Notes: generated by a model not told the origin, from the sequence alone. 64,000 nucleotides of DNA from Microbacterium saccharophilum (GCF_007992455.1 NZ_BKAH01000003.1:1-64000), one strand, 5' to 3'. Numbered from the stretch's first letter, positions 53,786 to 62,813 are shown. Numbers and translations: made by a program.

Positions 53786-54298
53786 GTGGCTCGCGTGAAA
53801 CCCGTCGCGCTCGACCCCATCGCCGAGGCGCGGCGCCAGTGGACGGCGCACGGCTGGACCGACGCCGCGGCCGGCATGACCGTCGTGACGAGCATCATGC
53901 GCGCGCACCAGCTCATGCTCGCGCGCGTGGACGAGACGCTCAAGCCGCTCGGACTCACCTTCGCGCGGTACGAGCTGCTGACCCTGCTGAGTTTCGCGCG
54001 CGAGGGCCGGATGCCGCTGTCCTCCGCGGCCCGCCGCCTCCAGGTGCACCCGACGAGCGTGACGAACACCGTCGACCGGCTCGAGGCGGCCGGTCTCGTC
54101 CGGCGCGAGCCGCATCCCTCCGACGGACGCGGCACGCTCGTGGCGCTCACCGACGACGGACGCCGGCTCGCGGCGCGCGCGACGGGCGCGCTCAACAGCG
54201 CGGTCTTCGAGCGTCCCGGCCTCGACGCCGACGACGCGGAGACCCTCATCGACGTCATCGCGCGGCTGCGCGCGGCATCCGGCGACCTCGCAGACTGA
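53786..54298 (+). CDS. MarR family transcriptional regulator
   Basis: A 170-residue winged-helix regulator. DNA recognition is in LSSAARRLQVHPTSVTNTVDRL with the wing HPSDGRGTLVALTDDG. AGGAGG lies before GTG 53786. It is divergent from etfBA and converges on the phosphotransferase gene ten bases after its stop. Regulation of the ETF operon is plausible. The layout resembles MarR genes near acyl-CoA catabolic operons in other actinobacteria. Confidence 0.87.
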   Translation: MARVKPVALDPIAEARRQWTAHGWTDAAAGMTVVTSIMRAHQLMLARVDETLKPLGLTFARYELLTLLSFAREGRMPLSSAARRLQVHPTSVTNTVDRLEAAGLVRREPHPSDGRGTLVALTDDGRRLAARATGALNSAVFERPGLDADDAETLIDVIARLRAASGDLAD

Positions 54299-54308
54299 TC
54301 CGCCCACC

Positions 54309-55376
54309 TCACGCTCTGACCCGCTGTGCCTCCGCCAGCAGCGCCGGCACCCCGGCGGTCAGCGTCGGGACGAACGTGTCGCCCGGCCGCTCGCCGGCGA
54401 GCCAGCGCGTGTGGATCGCCTCGCAGAACACCGCGGCCTTGAACAGCGCGAGCGTCTGGTACCACGCCAGAGCCGACACATCCGCGCCGGTGCGGTCCAC
54501 GTACCGTGCGACGAGGTCACGGCGGCGCGGGAAGCCGTCCCCGCGCGTCACGGGCGTGAGCTCGAGCGGGGTGACGACGGCGCCCGGCTCCGCGTAGGTC
54601 GCGACGAAGTAGCCGAGGTCGGCGAGCGGGTCGCCGACCGTCGCCATCTCCCAGTCCAGGATCGCTTCGACGGCAGCCGGGGCGGAGCGCGCGAGCATGA
54701 GGTTCCCGATCCGGAAGTCGCCGTGCACGACGCTGGACCCTGCGGATGCCGGCAGGTGCGCCGCGAGCCACGCCGCGACCTCGTCGACCTCGGGGAGCAC
54801 GCGCCGCGACACGGTCGGCCAGAGCGTCGCGAACCGGTCGACCTGGCGCGTCAGGTAGCCGTCCGGTCGCCCGATCTGCGCGAGCTCGCCCGCGGTGACG
54901 TCGACGGCGTGCAGGGCGGCGAGCGCGTCGACGGCGGCGAACGCGAGGCCGCGCCGGCCGGCCGGGTCGGCGAGCGCGGCGGGAATCGTGTCGGTCACGA
55001 CGACCCCGTCCAGGTGCTCCATCACGTAGAACGGCACGCCGAGGACGGTCTCATCCGCGCACACCGCAAGGATCTGCGGAACCGGCACCCCGGCGGCGGC
55101 GAGGAGCCGCTGGATGCGCGCCTCGCGCAGCATGTCATGGGTCGTCGGCGGCAGCGGCGGGCGGGGTCCGCGGCGCAGCACGAGGCGGCGCCCGTCGAGC
55201 TCGAGCAGGTACGTGACGTTCGAGTGCCCGTCGCCGATCCGGCGCCAGATCAGTTCACCGTCACCGAAGCCGGCTTCCGCGAGGAACGCACGGAGGGGCT
55301 CGATGACGAGCAGCGGCGGTCGCTCCAGTGCCTCCGCCTCGGCCTGCGTCGAGACGACCTCCGCCACGGCGCTCAC
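54309..55376 (-). CDS. APH-like phosphotransferase paired with an acyl-CoA dehydrogenase
   Basis: A 355-residue kinase-fold protein. It has SNVTYLLELDGRRLVLRRGP (nucleotide-binding Lys/Arg strand), the catalytic loop VVHGDFRIGNLML (Asp) and metal motif LDWEMATVGDPLADLGY. These match the N-terminal domain of human ACAD10/ACAD11, which phosphorylates 4-hydroxyacyl-CoA. The gene overlaps the acyl-CoA dehydrogenase gene by four bases, an unfused version of that human protein. Antibiotic phosphorylation is less likely in this context. Confidence 0.87.
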   Translation of the reverse strand: MSAVAEVVSTQAEAEALERPPLLVIEPLRAFLAEAGFGDGELIWRRIGDGHSNVTYLLELDGRRLVLRRGPRPPLPPTTHDMLREARIQRLLAAAGVPVPQILAVCADETVLGVPFYVMEHLDGVVVTDTIPAALADPAGRRGLAFAAVDALAALHAVDVTAGELAQIGRPDGYLTRQVDRFATLWPTVSRRVLPEVDEVAAWLAAHLPASAGSSVVHGDFRIGNLMLARSAPAAVEAILDWEMATVGDPLADLGYFVATYAEPGAVVTPLELTPVTRGDGFPRRRDLVARYVDRTGADVSALAWYQTLALFKAAVFCEAIHTRWLAGERPGDTFVPTLTAGVPALLAEAQRVRA

Positions 55377-56578
55377 CGCGCGCCGCCGTCGACGACATCC
55401 CGGCGCGGCTCGCCGGCCGCCACCTCGCGGGCGCGGTCCTTCGCGGCCCGCCGCGCGATCGCCCAGCGGTGCGTCTCGCTCGAGCCGTCGTAGATGCGGA
55501 ACGGCCGCACCTCGTTGAGGTACTGGATGAGCGGCAGCCCCGAGCTCACCCCGTCGCCGCCGCACAGCTGCACGGCCCGGTCGATGACGCGGTAGACCGC
55601 CTCGGAGCAGTGCACCTTCGCGATCGCCGACAGGTCGGCCCCGCGGCGCGGGTCGTCTTCGAGCGCGCGGGCGGCGGCGTCGATGACGGCGTCGGCGGTG
55701 GCGAGGTCGATCGCGCTGTCGGCGATGAGCGCCTGCGCGACGCCGAGGTCGGCGAGGCGGGCGCCGAACAGCTCCCGCGCGTTCGCGCGGTCGAGGCTGA
55801 TGTCGAACGCGCGGCGGGCGAGGCCGAGCCAGCGCATGCAGTGCGTCAGCCGCGCCGGCCCGAGCCGCACCTGCGCGTACCGGAACCCCTCCCCGGGAGC
55901 CCCGAGCACATCCGCATCCGGCACGAACACGCCCGCGAACCGCACGTGCGGGTGCCCGCCGGCGATGGCGGCCTCGATGGTGCGGATCGACGGCCCGATG
56001 CGCACGCCGTCCGCGTCCAAGGGCGTCAGCAGCATCGTGGCGCCCGCGGGGTGCCCGTCCCCGGCGTCCGTCCGGGCCATCACGATCGCGAACATCGCTC
56101 CCTCGGCGCCGGAGATGAACCGCTTCTCGCCGTCGATGACCCACCCACCGTCGACCCGGCGCGCGGTCGTCGCCAGAGCGGCCGGGTCCGACCCCGCCCC
56201 GGGGTGCGGCTCGGTCATGGCGAACGACGAGCGGATCTCGCCGGCGACGAGCGGACGCAGGTACCGCTCCTTCTGCTCATCGGTCGCCACGAGCTCGAGC
56301 AGGCGCATGTTCCCCTCGTCCGGGGCCATGCAGTTGAGCACCGCGGGCCCGATCGGCGAGTAGCCGGCCTCCTGGAACACCGGCGACCAGTCCGGCAGGG
56401 CGAGCCCCAGCCCGCCGTACGCGGCGGGCGCGTGCGGCGCGTAGACCCCGGCCTCGCGCGCGGCGGCCCGGAGGCCGGCGAGCGCCTCGGCGGCCAGGGT
56501 CTCGCCCCACGCCGGCTCGGCCGGGATGACGACGTCGCGGATGAACGCGCGGGTGCGGGCGACGAGGCCCGCGGTCAT
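55373..56578 (-). CDS. Acyl-CoA dehydrogenase, ACAD10/11-like
   Basis: A 401-residue flavoenzyme. The FAD and substrate blocks are YGGLGLALPDWS, FAMTEPHPGAGSDP and GEKRFISGAEGA; the C-terminal catalytic segment reads RIYDGSSETHRW, with Asp where most acyl-CoA dehydrogenases have Glu, as in ACAD11-type enzymes. Together with the downstream phosphotransferase it probably removes a 4-phospho group during 4-hydroxy acid breakdown and passes electrons to ETF if a redox step occurs. ATG 56578 overlaps the stop of the broken SDR gene. Confidence 0.88.
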   Translation of the reverse strand: MTAGLVARTRAFIRDVVIPAEPAWGETLAAEALAGLRAAAREAGVYAPHAPAAYGGLGLALPDWSPVFQEAGYSPIGPAVLNCMAPDEGNMRLLELVATDEQKERYLRPLVAGEIRSSFAMTEPHPGAGSDPAALATTARRVDGGWVIDGEKRFISGAEGAMFAIVMARTDAGDGHPAGATMLLTPLDADGVRIGPSIRTIEAAIAGGHPHVRFAGVFVPDADVLGAPGEGFRYAQVRLGPARLTHCMRWLGLARRAFDISLDRANARELFGARLADLGVAQALIADSAIDLATADAVIDAAARALEDDPRRGADLSAIAKVHCSEAVYRVIDRAVQLCGGDGVSSGLPLIQYLNEVRPFRIYDGSSETHRWAIARRAAKDRAREVAAGEPRRDVVDGGAR

Positions 56579-56916
56579 GCCGTGCCGCCCGCGTTGAGCA
56601 GGCCGCCGTCGAGCGTCAGCACCTGACCGGTCACCCACGAGGCGCGGTCGGAGCAGAGGTAGGCGACGGCCTCGGCGACGTCCTCCGGGACCCCGAGACG
56701 ACCCATCGGGTACGCCGCCGCGACCTCTCCTTCACGCCCGTCGTACAGCGCGCGGGCGAAGCGGGTCTTGACGACGGCCGGCGCGACGGCATTGACGCGG
56801 ATGCGGGGAGCCAGCTCGACCGACAGGGTGCGGGTCAGGTGGCTGACGGCGGCCTTGCTGACGCCGTACCAGCCGATGCCGGGCGACGGGATGTCGCCCG
56901 TGACCGAGGACAGGTT
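56575..56916 (-). pseudogene. SDR family dehydrogenase, 5' part deleted
   Basis: About 114 C-terminal residues of a classical SDR (usual length about 250). The part left starts near NLSSVTG and includes the catalytic YGVSK, the RVNAVAPAVVKTRF block, GRLGVPEDVAEAVAYL and the ending WVTGQVLTLDGG. The nucleotide-binding N-terminal half and the promoter are gone. The frame stays open to 56,940 but the codons beyond about 56,916 belong to an aldehyde dehydrogenase on the other strand. It was the first gene of the ACAD-phosphotransferase operon. Confidence 0.85.
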
Positions 56917-57628
56917 CGTCGTGTTCGGGGCGATGGGCAACGCCGGGCAGACCTGCGTCGGCGTCGAGCGCGTCTACGTCGAGAAGCCCGTCCGCGACGC
57001 GCTCGTGGCGAAGGTCGTCGAGCGCGCGCAGCGCCTGCGCCTCGGGGGCGACGACGCCTCGTACGGCCCGATGACGCTGGGCACGCAGCCCGACGTCGTC
57101 GCAGCGCATGTGGCGGACGCGATCGCCCGGGGCGGGACCGCGGTCTTCGGCGGCCCGGAGTCGGTGAACGGCCGGCAGATCGGCCCCATCGTGCTCACCG
57201 ACGTACCGGAGGATGCCGACGCCGTCCGCCTCGAGACGTTCGGACCCACGGTCGTCATCAACGCCGTGGCATCCCTCGACGAGGCCGTCGAGAAGGCGAA
57301 CGCGACCGACTACGGGCTCGGGGCCGCGGTGTTCACGCGCAGCGCGAAGACCGGCGAGTCCGTCGCCGGGCGGCTGAAGGCGGGCGTCGTGACGATCAAC
57401 TCGGTGCTCGGCTTCGCCGCCATCCCCGCGCTCCCCTTCGGGGGCGCCAAGGGGTCCGGTTTCGGCCGCATCCACGGCGCGGACGGCCTGCGAGAGTTCA
57501 GCGTCCCGAAGTCCGTCGCCCGGCAGACGCGCAAGGCCGCCCTGAACCTGCTGACGATGGAGCGCGGCGAGCGCGACATGCACCTCGTCGCGAAGATGAT
57601 CCCGATGCTGCACGGCAAGGGCCGCTGA
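56917..57628 (+). pseudogene. Aldehyde dehydrogenase, 5' part deleted
   Basis: About 237 C-terminal residues of an aldehyde dehydrogenase (usual length 480-520), of the succinate-semialdehyde type. It begins VVFGAMGNAGQTCVGVERVY, keeping the catalytic Cys but lacking the whole cofactor-binding half and the catalytic Glu region. It keeps FGPTVVINAV and the ending PFGGAKGSGFGR. It is head-to-head with the truncated SDR, so one deletion removed both 5' ends and the shared promoter. It has no plausible start or ribosome site. Confidence 0.88.
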
Positions 57629-57641
57629 CCCCGCCGCCCTC

Positions 57642-57676
57642 GAGCGCGTATTCGCGGAGTTGAGCGCGTATTCGCG
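57642..57676. repeat. 20-bp period repeat, two copies, downstream flank of echA
   Basis: GAGCGCGTATTCGCG occurs at 57,642-57,656 and 57,662-57,676, exactly 20 bp apart. It lies between the broken aldehyde dehydrogenase and the stop of the enoyl-CoA hydratase gene. The same word, with slight changes, makes up the five-copy array on the other side of that gene. Confidence 0.85.
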
Positions 57677-57678
57677 GC

Positions 57679-58455
57679 TCAGCGGTGGGTGAAGTCCGGC
57701 GACCGCTTCTCGCGGAACGCCGCCATCCCCTCCTTCTGGTCGGCGGTGTCGAACAGCGACGCGAAGACATGGCGCTCGAAGCGCAGCCCCTCGGCGAGCG
57801 ATGTCTCCATCGCGGCATCCAGCGCCGCTTTGGCGGCATAGACCGACGGCAGGGACTTCGCCGCGATGATCTCCGCGGTCTTGTGCGCCTCGTCGAGGAG
57901 ATCGGATGCCGGCACGACGCGCGAGACGAGCCCCGCGCGCTCGGCTTCGTCGGCCTTCATGATCCGCCCCGTCAGCACGAGCTCCGCCGCCTTGTAGTAC
58001 CCGACGGCGCGGATGAGGCGCTGCGTTCCACCCATGCCGGGGATGACCGCGAGGTTGATCTCGGGCTGACCGAACTGCGCCGTATCGGCGGCGAGGATGA
58101 TGTCGCACATCATGGCGAGCTCGCATCCGCCGCCGAGCGCGTAGCCCGAGACGGCGGCGATGACGGGCGTGCGCACGGCGGCGAACCGGCCCCATGCACC
58201 GAAGTGGTCGCCCATGACCATCTCCAGGCCGGTCTTGTCCGCCATCTCCTTGATATCCGCGCCGGCGGCGAACGCGCGCTCGCTGCCGGTCACGACGATG
58301 GCGCCGATGCTGTCATCGGCGTCGAACTCCTCGGCGGCCGCGACGACATCGCGCATCACCTGGGAGTTCAGGGCGTTGAGAGCCTCGGGGCGGTTCAGGG
58401 TGATCCAGCCGACGCGGCCTCGCGTCTCGACGAGGATCGTCTCGAAGTCAGTCAT
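57679..58455 (-). CDS. Enoyl-CoA hydratase
   Basis: A 258-residue crotonase. It shows [15 protein letters not shown] (oxyanion hole), [13 protein letters not shown] with the first catalytic Glu region and [19 protein letters not shown] with the second catalytic Glu, matching the short-chain EchA8/FadB-type hydratases that add water to 2-enoyl-CoA in beta-oxidation. It is flanked on both sides by the same 20-bp-period repeat. Its position after the acyl-CoA dehydrogenase gene fits a fatty-acid or branched-chain amino acid route. Confidence 0.92.
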   Translation of the reverse strand: MTDFETILVETRGRVGWITLNRPEALNALNSQVMRDVVAAAEEFDADDSIGAIVVTGSERAFAAGADIKEMADKTGLEMVMGDHFGAWGRFAAVRTPVIAAVSGYALGGGCELAMMCDIILAADTAQFGQPEINLAVIPGMGGTQRLIRAVGYYKAAELVLTGRIMKADEAERAGLVSRVVPASDLLDEAHKTAEIIAAKSLPSVYAAKAALDAAMETSLAEGLRFERHVFASLFDTADQKEGMAAFREKRSPDFTHR

Positions 58456-58477
58456 GCCCTCATGCTGTCACGCCGTC

Positions 58478-58572
58478 ATCGGATGCGCGCTCGACCGCGC
58501 GGACACGCACTCGACATCGCGAATACGCACTCGACAGCCCGAATACGCACTCACGAGCGGGAATGCGCACTC
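58478..58572. repeat. 20-bp period repeat, five copies, upstream flank of echA
   Basis: Fifteen-base units close to CGCGAATACGCACTC start at 58,478, 58,498, 58,518, 58,538 and 58,558, each exactly 20 bp apart. The central copies are the best conserved. The last copy lies inside the acyl-CoA dehydrogenase gene and encodes its final residues (SAHSRS and stop). The orientation is opposite to the copies at 57,642, so the two arrays form an inverted pair around echA. Confidence 0.85.
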
Positions 58573-59717
58573 AACAGGTGACGGCCGATGATCACGCACA
58601 TGATCTCGTTCGTGCCCTCCAGGATCTGATGGACGCGGAGGTCGCGGACGACCTTCTCGATGCCGTACTCCTGCAGGTAGCCATACCCGCCGTGCAGCTG
58701 CAGCGCCTCGTTCGCGACCCGGAACCCCGCGTCGGTGGCGTACCGCTTCGCCATCGCGCATCGCATGACGGCATCCTCGGCACCCTCGTCGACGGCGCGC
58801 GCCGCGTCGCGGACGAGCGCGCGCGCCGCGTGCAGCTCGGTCGCCATGTCCGCGAGGGTGAAGACGACGGACTGCTTCTCGGCGAGCGGCTCCCCGAACG
58901 TGAAGCGCTCCTGCACGTACTGCACGGCCCGGTCCAGCGCCCACTGCGCCCCGCCGAGCGAGCAGGCGGCGATGTTGATGCGGCCGCCGTTGAGTCCGCT
59001 CATCGCGAGCTTGAACCCGTTGCCTACCCCCCCGAGAACCGCGGATGCCGGTACCCGCACCTCGTCCAGGATCACCTGCCGGGTGGGCTGCGCATTCCAG
59101 CCCATCTTCTTCTCGTTGGGCCCGAAGGAGAGCCCGGCCGCGTCGCCGGGCACAAGGAACGCCGTGATGCCGCGGGCGCCGGGCTCGCCGGTCCGCGCCA
59201 TGACGACGTAGACGGCGGCCTCGCCGCCGCCGGAGATGAACTGCTTGACGCCGGTGAGGACGAACTCCTCGCCGTCCGCGATCGCGCTCGTCGTGATGGC
59301 GGCGGCATCCGATCCCGCACCCGGCTCGGTGAGGCAGTAGGCGCCGAGGTCGGTCATCGCGACGAGGCGGGGCAGCCACTGCGTGCGCTGGGCGTCGGTG
59401 CCGTACGCGTCGATCATCCACGCGACCATGTTGTGGATCGAGATGTAGGCGGCGATCGTCGGGTCGCCGATCGCGAGCTCCTCGAGGATCGCGGCGGCGT
59501 CCTCGCGAGCGAGCGCCGTGCCGCCGACATCCTCGCGGACGTAGATGCCACCGAGTCCCAGCTCGCCGGCTGCCTCGAGCACGTCGCGGGGGAAGTGCTT
59601 CTGCTGATCCCATTCCAGCGCGTGCGGCGCGAGTGCGGACTGCGCGAAGGCCCGCACGGCATCGAGGATGGCGGCGCGCTCGTCCGCGCCGAGCGCGGAG
59701 GGAAGGGTCATGCTCAT
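58551..59717 (-). CDS. Acyl-CoA dehydrogenase
   Basis: A 388-residue acyl-CoA dehydrogenase of the short/branched-chain group (isobutyryl-CoA dehydrogenase-like). It has YCLTEPGAGSDAAAI, VLTGVKQFISGGG, GFKLAMSGLNGGRINIAA, LQLHGGYGYLQEYG and the catalytic Glu in QILEGTNEIM. Electrons should go to the ETF encoded at 52-53 kb. Its last codons come from the repeat array. The promoter region holds an 18-bp palindrome, and GAGGA precedes ATG 59717; ATG 59711 is the alternative start. Confidence 0.92.
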   Translation of the reverse strand: MSMTLPSALGADERAAILDAVRAFAQSALAPHALEWDQQKHFPRDVLEAAGELGLGGIYVREDVGGTALAREDAAAILEELAIGDPTIAAYISIHNMVAWMIDAYGTDAQRTQWLPRLVAMTDLGAYCLTEPGAGSDAAAITTSAIADGEEFVLTGVKQFISGGGEAAVYVVMARTGEPGARGITAFLVPGDAAGLSFGPNEKKMGWNAQPTRQVILDEVRVPASAVLGGVGNGFKLAMSGLNGGRINIAACSLGGAQWALDRAVQYVQERFTFGEPLAEKQSVVFTLADMATELHAARALVRDAARAVDEGAEDAVMRCAMAKRYATDAGFRVANEALQLHGGYGYLQEYGIEKVVRDLRVHQILEGTNEIMCVIIGRHLLSAHSRS

Positions 59718-59783
59718 GTGATCACGTCCTCGTGAGACAGGGTGACATCGTCGTCGGCGCCGGGTTGGGCACACTGATCATTT

Positions 59784-59801
59784 TACATGGATGTCCTAGT
59801 A
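59784..59801. promoter_or_regulatory. TetR-type operator upstream of the acyl-CoA dehydrogenase
   Basis: TACATGGATGTCCTAGTA fits TACnnGGAnnTCCnnGTA exactly, a perfect 18-bp palindrome in its fixed positions. It is 66 bases before the dehydrogenase start, between that gene and the double TetR regulator gene that ends at 59,839. It overlaps a likely promoter of the dehydrogenase. Confidence 0.75.
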
Positions 59802-59838
59802 TCCCGCCGTGCCTCTTCCGGAGCCCGGACGCTCCGCC

Positions 59839-61050
59839 TCAGATCCCCAGCACGAGTTCGGCGAGGCGCGTGAGCCGGGCGGCGGCTGCCAGGTCGCGCT
59901 CGGGCAGCAGCGGCGCCTGGTCGGCGACGACGTTGAGTCCCGCGTGCACCAGGACGGTCGCCTCCCGGCCGCCCAGCTCGGGCCGCACGGACTGCAGGAG
60001 CGCGACCCAGTCTGCGATGTGCGCGCGCTGCAGCGAGCGCAGGCGCCGCCGGTCCTCCGCCGGCAGGTTGCCGAGCTCGGAGAAGTACACGCGCATGAGG
60101 GCCAGGTTCGCGAAGGTGTGCGCCACATACCCGGCACACAGACGCCGCAGCGCCTCCTCGGCGGACGGGGATGACTCGCGGGCCTGCAGCGCCGCCCGGT
60201 CCAGTGCGACCGCCGCACGCTCGCAGGCGGCCAGCAGCAGGGCGGACTTGCCTTCGAAGTGGCGGTACACGCCGGAGGGGGTCAGGCCGACTTCGTCGGC
60301 GAGGTCCTCGATGGTCACCTCGTTGTACCCGCGCGCCGCGAAGAGCCGGATGGCGGAATCGATGAGCTGTCCCCGTCGGCCTGGCTCCGGGGCCGGCGAT
60401 ACCGCGTCGGCGACGCGCTCCGGCTCTGGTACCGAGGCCGGCGCCGGTGCCGCCTCGTCGTCGAGGGCGCGCCACGCGGCATCCTTCAACAGCACCCGCA
60501 GAGTGCGTGCCGCGACCACGGTGTGATGCGCGGTGATGCTGGCGATCGCGCTCAGCGCCGCCAGCACCGTCAGTCGGCGCTCCGCCTCGGCGACGTCCGG
60601 CCGGTAGACGCGATGCGCGCGCTCGAAACGCTCCCGGAGCTCTCGGAACTCCGCGGTCAGAAGTTCACGGTCGGGCTTGGCGAGGTAGCGCCCCTCCCAA
60701 CGGTAGATCCCACCGGTCGCGCGCAGATCGATCGTCGTGTCGATGACGGCATCCAGCAGCGCGTCGAGCGTGGCGCGCGCATCCGAGACGGACTCCATCG
60801 GTGCGGCGTGGAGGTCATCGGTCGCCTCGATGAGGCGGTGGGCGAGCATGAACGCCGTGCGCACGAACAGTGCGTACTTGTTCGGGAAGTGCCGATACAG
60901 CGCGGGGGCGGAGATCCCGACGGCCGCCGCGATGTCCTGCATCCCGACGGCGTGATACCCGTGCTCCGCGAAGGCGAGGGCGGCAGCCTCCTCGATGCGC
61001 CGCTTCCGGTCCCGGGGGCGCGCACGGATCGGTTCGCCGGCCACCGTCAT
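59839..61050 (-). CDS. Double-headed TetR family regulator
   Basis: A 403-residue protein made of two TetR units. The first DNA-binding domain is near residues 15-62 (MQDIAAAVGISAPALYRHFPNK), followed by an all-helical ligand domain; a Pro/Ala-rich linker near 200-225 leads to a second domain (IEDLADEVGLTPSGVYRHFEGK) and a second ligand domain. Ordinary TetR proteins are about 200 residues and dimerise; here one chain supplies both heads. TAGGCT six bases before ATG 61050 implies a leaderless start. It lies between acyl-CoA dehydrogenase and acyl-CoA ligase genes and probably controls them. Confidence 0.88.
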   Translation of the reverse strand: MTVAGEPIRARPRDRKRRIEEAAALAFAEHGYHAVGMQDIAAAVGISAPALYRHFPNKYALFVRTAFMLAHRLIEATDDLHAAPMESVSDARATLDALLDAVIDTTIDLRATGGIYRWEGRYLAKPDRELLTAEFRELRERFERAHRVYRPDVAEAERRLTVLAALSAIASITAHHTVVAARTLRVLLKDAAWRALDDEAAPAPASVPEPERVADAVSPAPEPGRRGQLIDSAIRLFAARGYNEVTIEDLADEVGLTPSGVYRHFEGKSALLLAACERAAVALDRAALQARESSPSAEEALRRLCAGYVAHTFANLALMRVYFSELGNLPAEDRRRLRSLQRAHIADWVALLQSVRPELGGREATVLVHAGLNVVADQAPLLPERDLAAAARLTRLAELVLGI

Positions 61051-61237
61051 GCCGACAGCCTACCCGCCGCACACCGGCCGTCGATGCGTGAACCGGAGTT
61101 CACTTCCACCCGGCCCGGATGTGAATATTGGTTAACAAAAGTCGTGACATGACGGCGACGCACTGCCATATTGCTGATCAGCCCCGGAGGCCGCAGAGTC
61201 GCGGCATCCTTACGAAGACGTACGAAGGGACTGCCCG

Positions 61238-62809
61238 ATGTCCGACCCGACCGTGATCCCCGCCGCCGTCCGCCGCAACCACTGGATGAACCGGGTCGCG
61301 ACGCACGCCGAGATGAAGCCCGACGCCCCGGTGTTCCGCTTCCTCGGCGAGACGACCACCTGGAAGCAGACGAGCGACAGGATGGAGGCGTTCGCCGCCG
61401 CGCTCGCCCGCCGCGGCGTCGGGTTCGGCGACCGGGTGCTGCTGCTGACGCTCAACCGTCCCGAGGTCGTCATCTCGGTGTTCGGCATCAACCGGCTCGG
61501 CGCGATCGCGGTGCCCATCAACGTCCGTCTGACACCGCCGGAGATCGCCTACATCGTCGACGACGCGGACGCCGACATCCTCATCGTGGAGGCTCCCCTC
61601 GCCCCCCTCGTCGGCGCCGTCGCGCAGGCGACCGACCGCATCCGGCGGGTCATCGTGATCGGCGACGCCGGCGAAGGCCAGGAGTCGTGGGCCGACCTCG
61701 TCGCGGAGGACCCCGGCGACTTCCAGGCCCCGGACGTCCCGGAGGACACCACCTGCCTCATCATGTACACCTCCGGCACGACCGGTCGCCCCAAGGGGGC
61801 GATGCTCGACCACGGCAACCTCTTCGCGCAGGCGCTCACGCTGCTGCGGGTCAACGAGACCTTCGACGAGAGCGACGTCGCGTTCATGACGGCGCCGCTG
61901 TTCCACATCGCCGGCCTCGGGTCGATCTCACCCAACTTCGTCATCGGCATCCCGACCGTCATCCATCCGCTCGGCGCGTTCAACGCGGGCGAGCTGCTCG
62001 ACGCCTGGGAGCGGGAGCGGGCCACGATCGTCTTCAACGTCCCCCAGCAGTGGCAGGTGATCTGCGCCGATCCGTCGATCCCGGCGCGTGACCTGCATCT
62101 GCGCATCATCAGCTGGGGTGCGGCGCCCGCCTCCGACACGCTGCTGCACACGATGGCCGACCGCTTCCCGCACGCGATGAACGTGGCGGTCTTCGGCCAG
62201 ACCGAGATGTCGCCGATCACGTGCGCGCTGCGCGGGGAGGACTCGCTGCGCAAGCTCGGCTCGGTCGGCAAGCCCATCCCGACCCTCCAGTACCGCGTCG
62301 TGGACGACGACATGACCGACGTCGAGCCGGGCCAGGTGGGCGAGATCCTGTGCCGCGGGCCGAACATGATGAGCGGGTACTGGCGCAAGCCCGAGGAGAC
62401 CGCGGAGGCGTTCCAGGGCGGCTGGTTCCACTCCGGCGACCTCGTCCGCCAGGACGAGGAGGGCTTCGTGTGGGTCGTGGACCGCAAGAAGGACATGATC
62501 ATCTCCGGTGGCGAGAACGTGTACTGCGCGGAGGTCGAGAACGTCCTCGCCGGGCACCCGAAGGTCCTCGAGGCGGCGATCTACGGCCGGGCGGACGAGC
62601 GCTGGGGCGAGGTCCAGGTGGCGGCCGTGGCACTGCGCCCCGAGCAGGAGCTGACGATCGAAGAGCTGCAGGAGTGGCTGAGCGACAAGCTCGCCCGCTT
62701 CAAGCAGCCCAAGGCGCTCGTCGTCCTCCCCGCGCTGCCCCGCAACGCCGCCGGCAAGGTCAACAAGGTCGCCCTGCGCGCCGCGGACCGCGAACTCTCG
62801 CCGGCGTAG
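61238..62809 (+). CDS. Acyl-CoA synthetase (AMP-forming)
   Basis: A 523-residue ANL-superfamily ligase activating a carboxylic acid to its CoA thioester with ATP. The phosphate loop is MYTSGTTGRPKGAM (near residue 178), followed by FGQTEMSPI, GWFHSGDLVRQDEEGFVWVVDRKKDMI and the C-terminal catalytic Lys in NAAGKVNKV. It resembles actinobacterial fatty-acid-CoA ligases. GAAGGGA precedes ATG 61238. The 187-bp spacer upstream has a palindromic TTGGTTAACAA at 61,127-61,137 but no other feature I can name. Confidence 0.92.
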   Translation: MSDPTVIPAAVRRNHWMNRVATHAEMKPDAPVFRFLGETTTWKQTSDRMEAFAAALARRGVGFGDRVLLLTLNRPEVVISVFGINRLGAIAVPINVRLTPPEIAYIVDDADADILIVEAPLAPLVGAVAQATDRIRRVIVIGDAGEGQESWADLVAEDPGDFQAPDVPEDTTCLIMYTSGTTGRPKGAMLDHGNLFAQALTLLRVNETFDESDVAFMTAPLFHIAGLGSISPNFVIGIPTVIHPLGAFNAGELLDAWERERATIVFNVPQQWQVICADPSIPARDLHLRIISWGAAPASDTLLHTMADRFPHAMNVAVFGQTEMSPITCALRGEDSLRKLGSVGKPIPTLQYRVVDDDMTDVEPGQVGEILCRGPNMMSGYWRKPEETAEAFQGGWFHSGDLVRQDEEGFVWVVDRKKDMIISGGENVYCAEVENVLAGHPKVLEAAIYGRADERWGEVQVAAVALRPEQELTIEELQEWLSDKLARFKQPKALVVLPALPRNAAGKVNKVALRAADRELSPA

Positions 62810-62813
62810 CGGC

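Noticed and set aside
54309..55376. Aminoglycoside phosphotransferase
   Set aside because: Fold is shared, but the overlap with an ACAD10/11-like dehydrogenase points to acyl-CoA metabolism.
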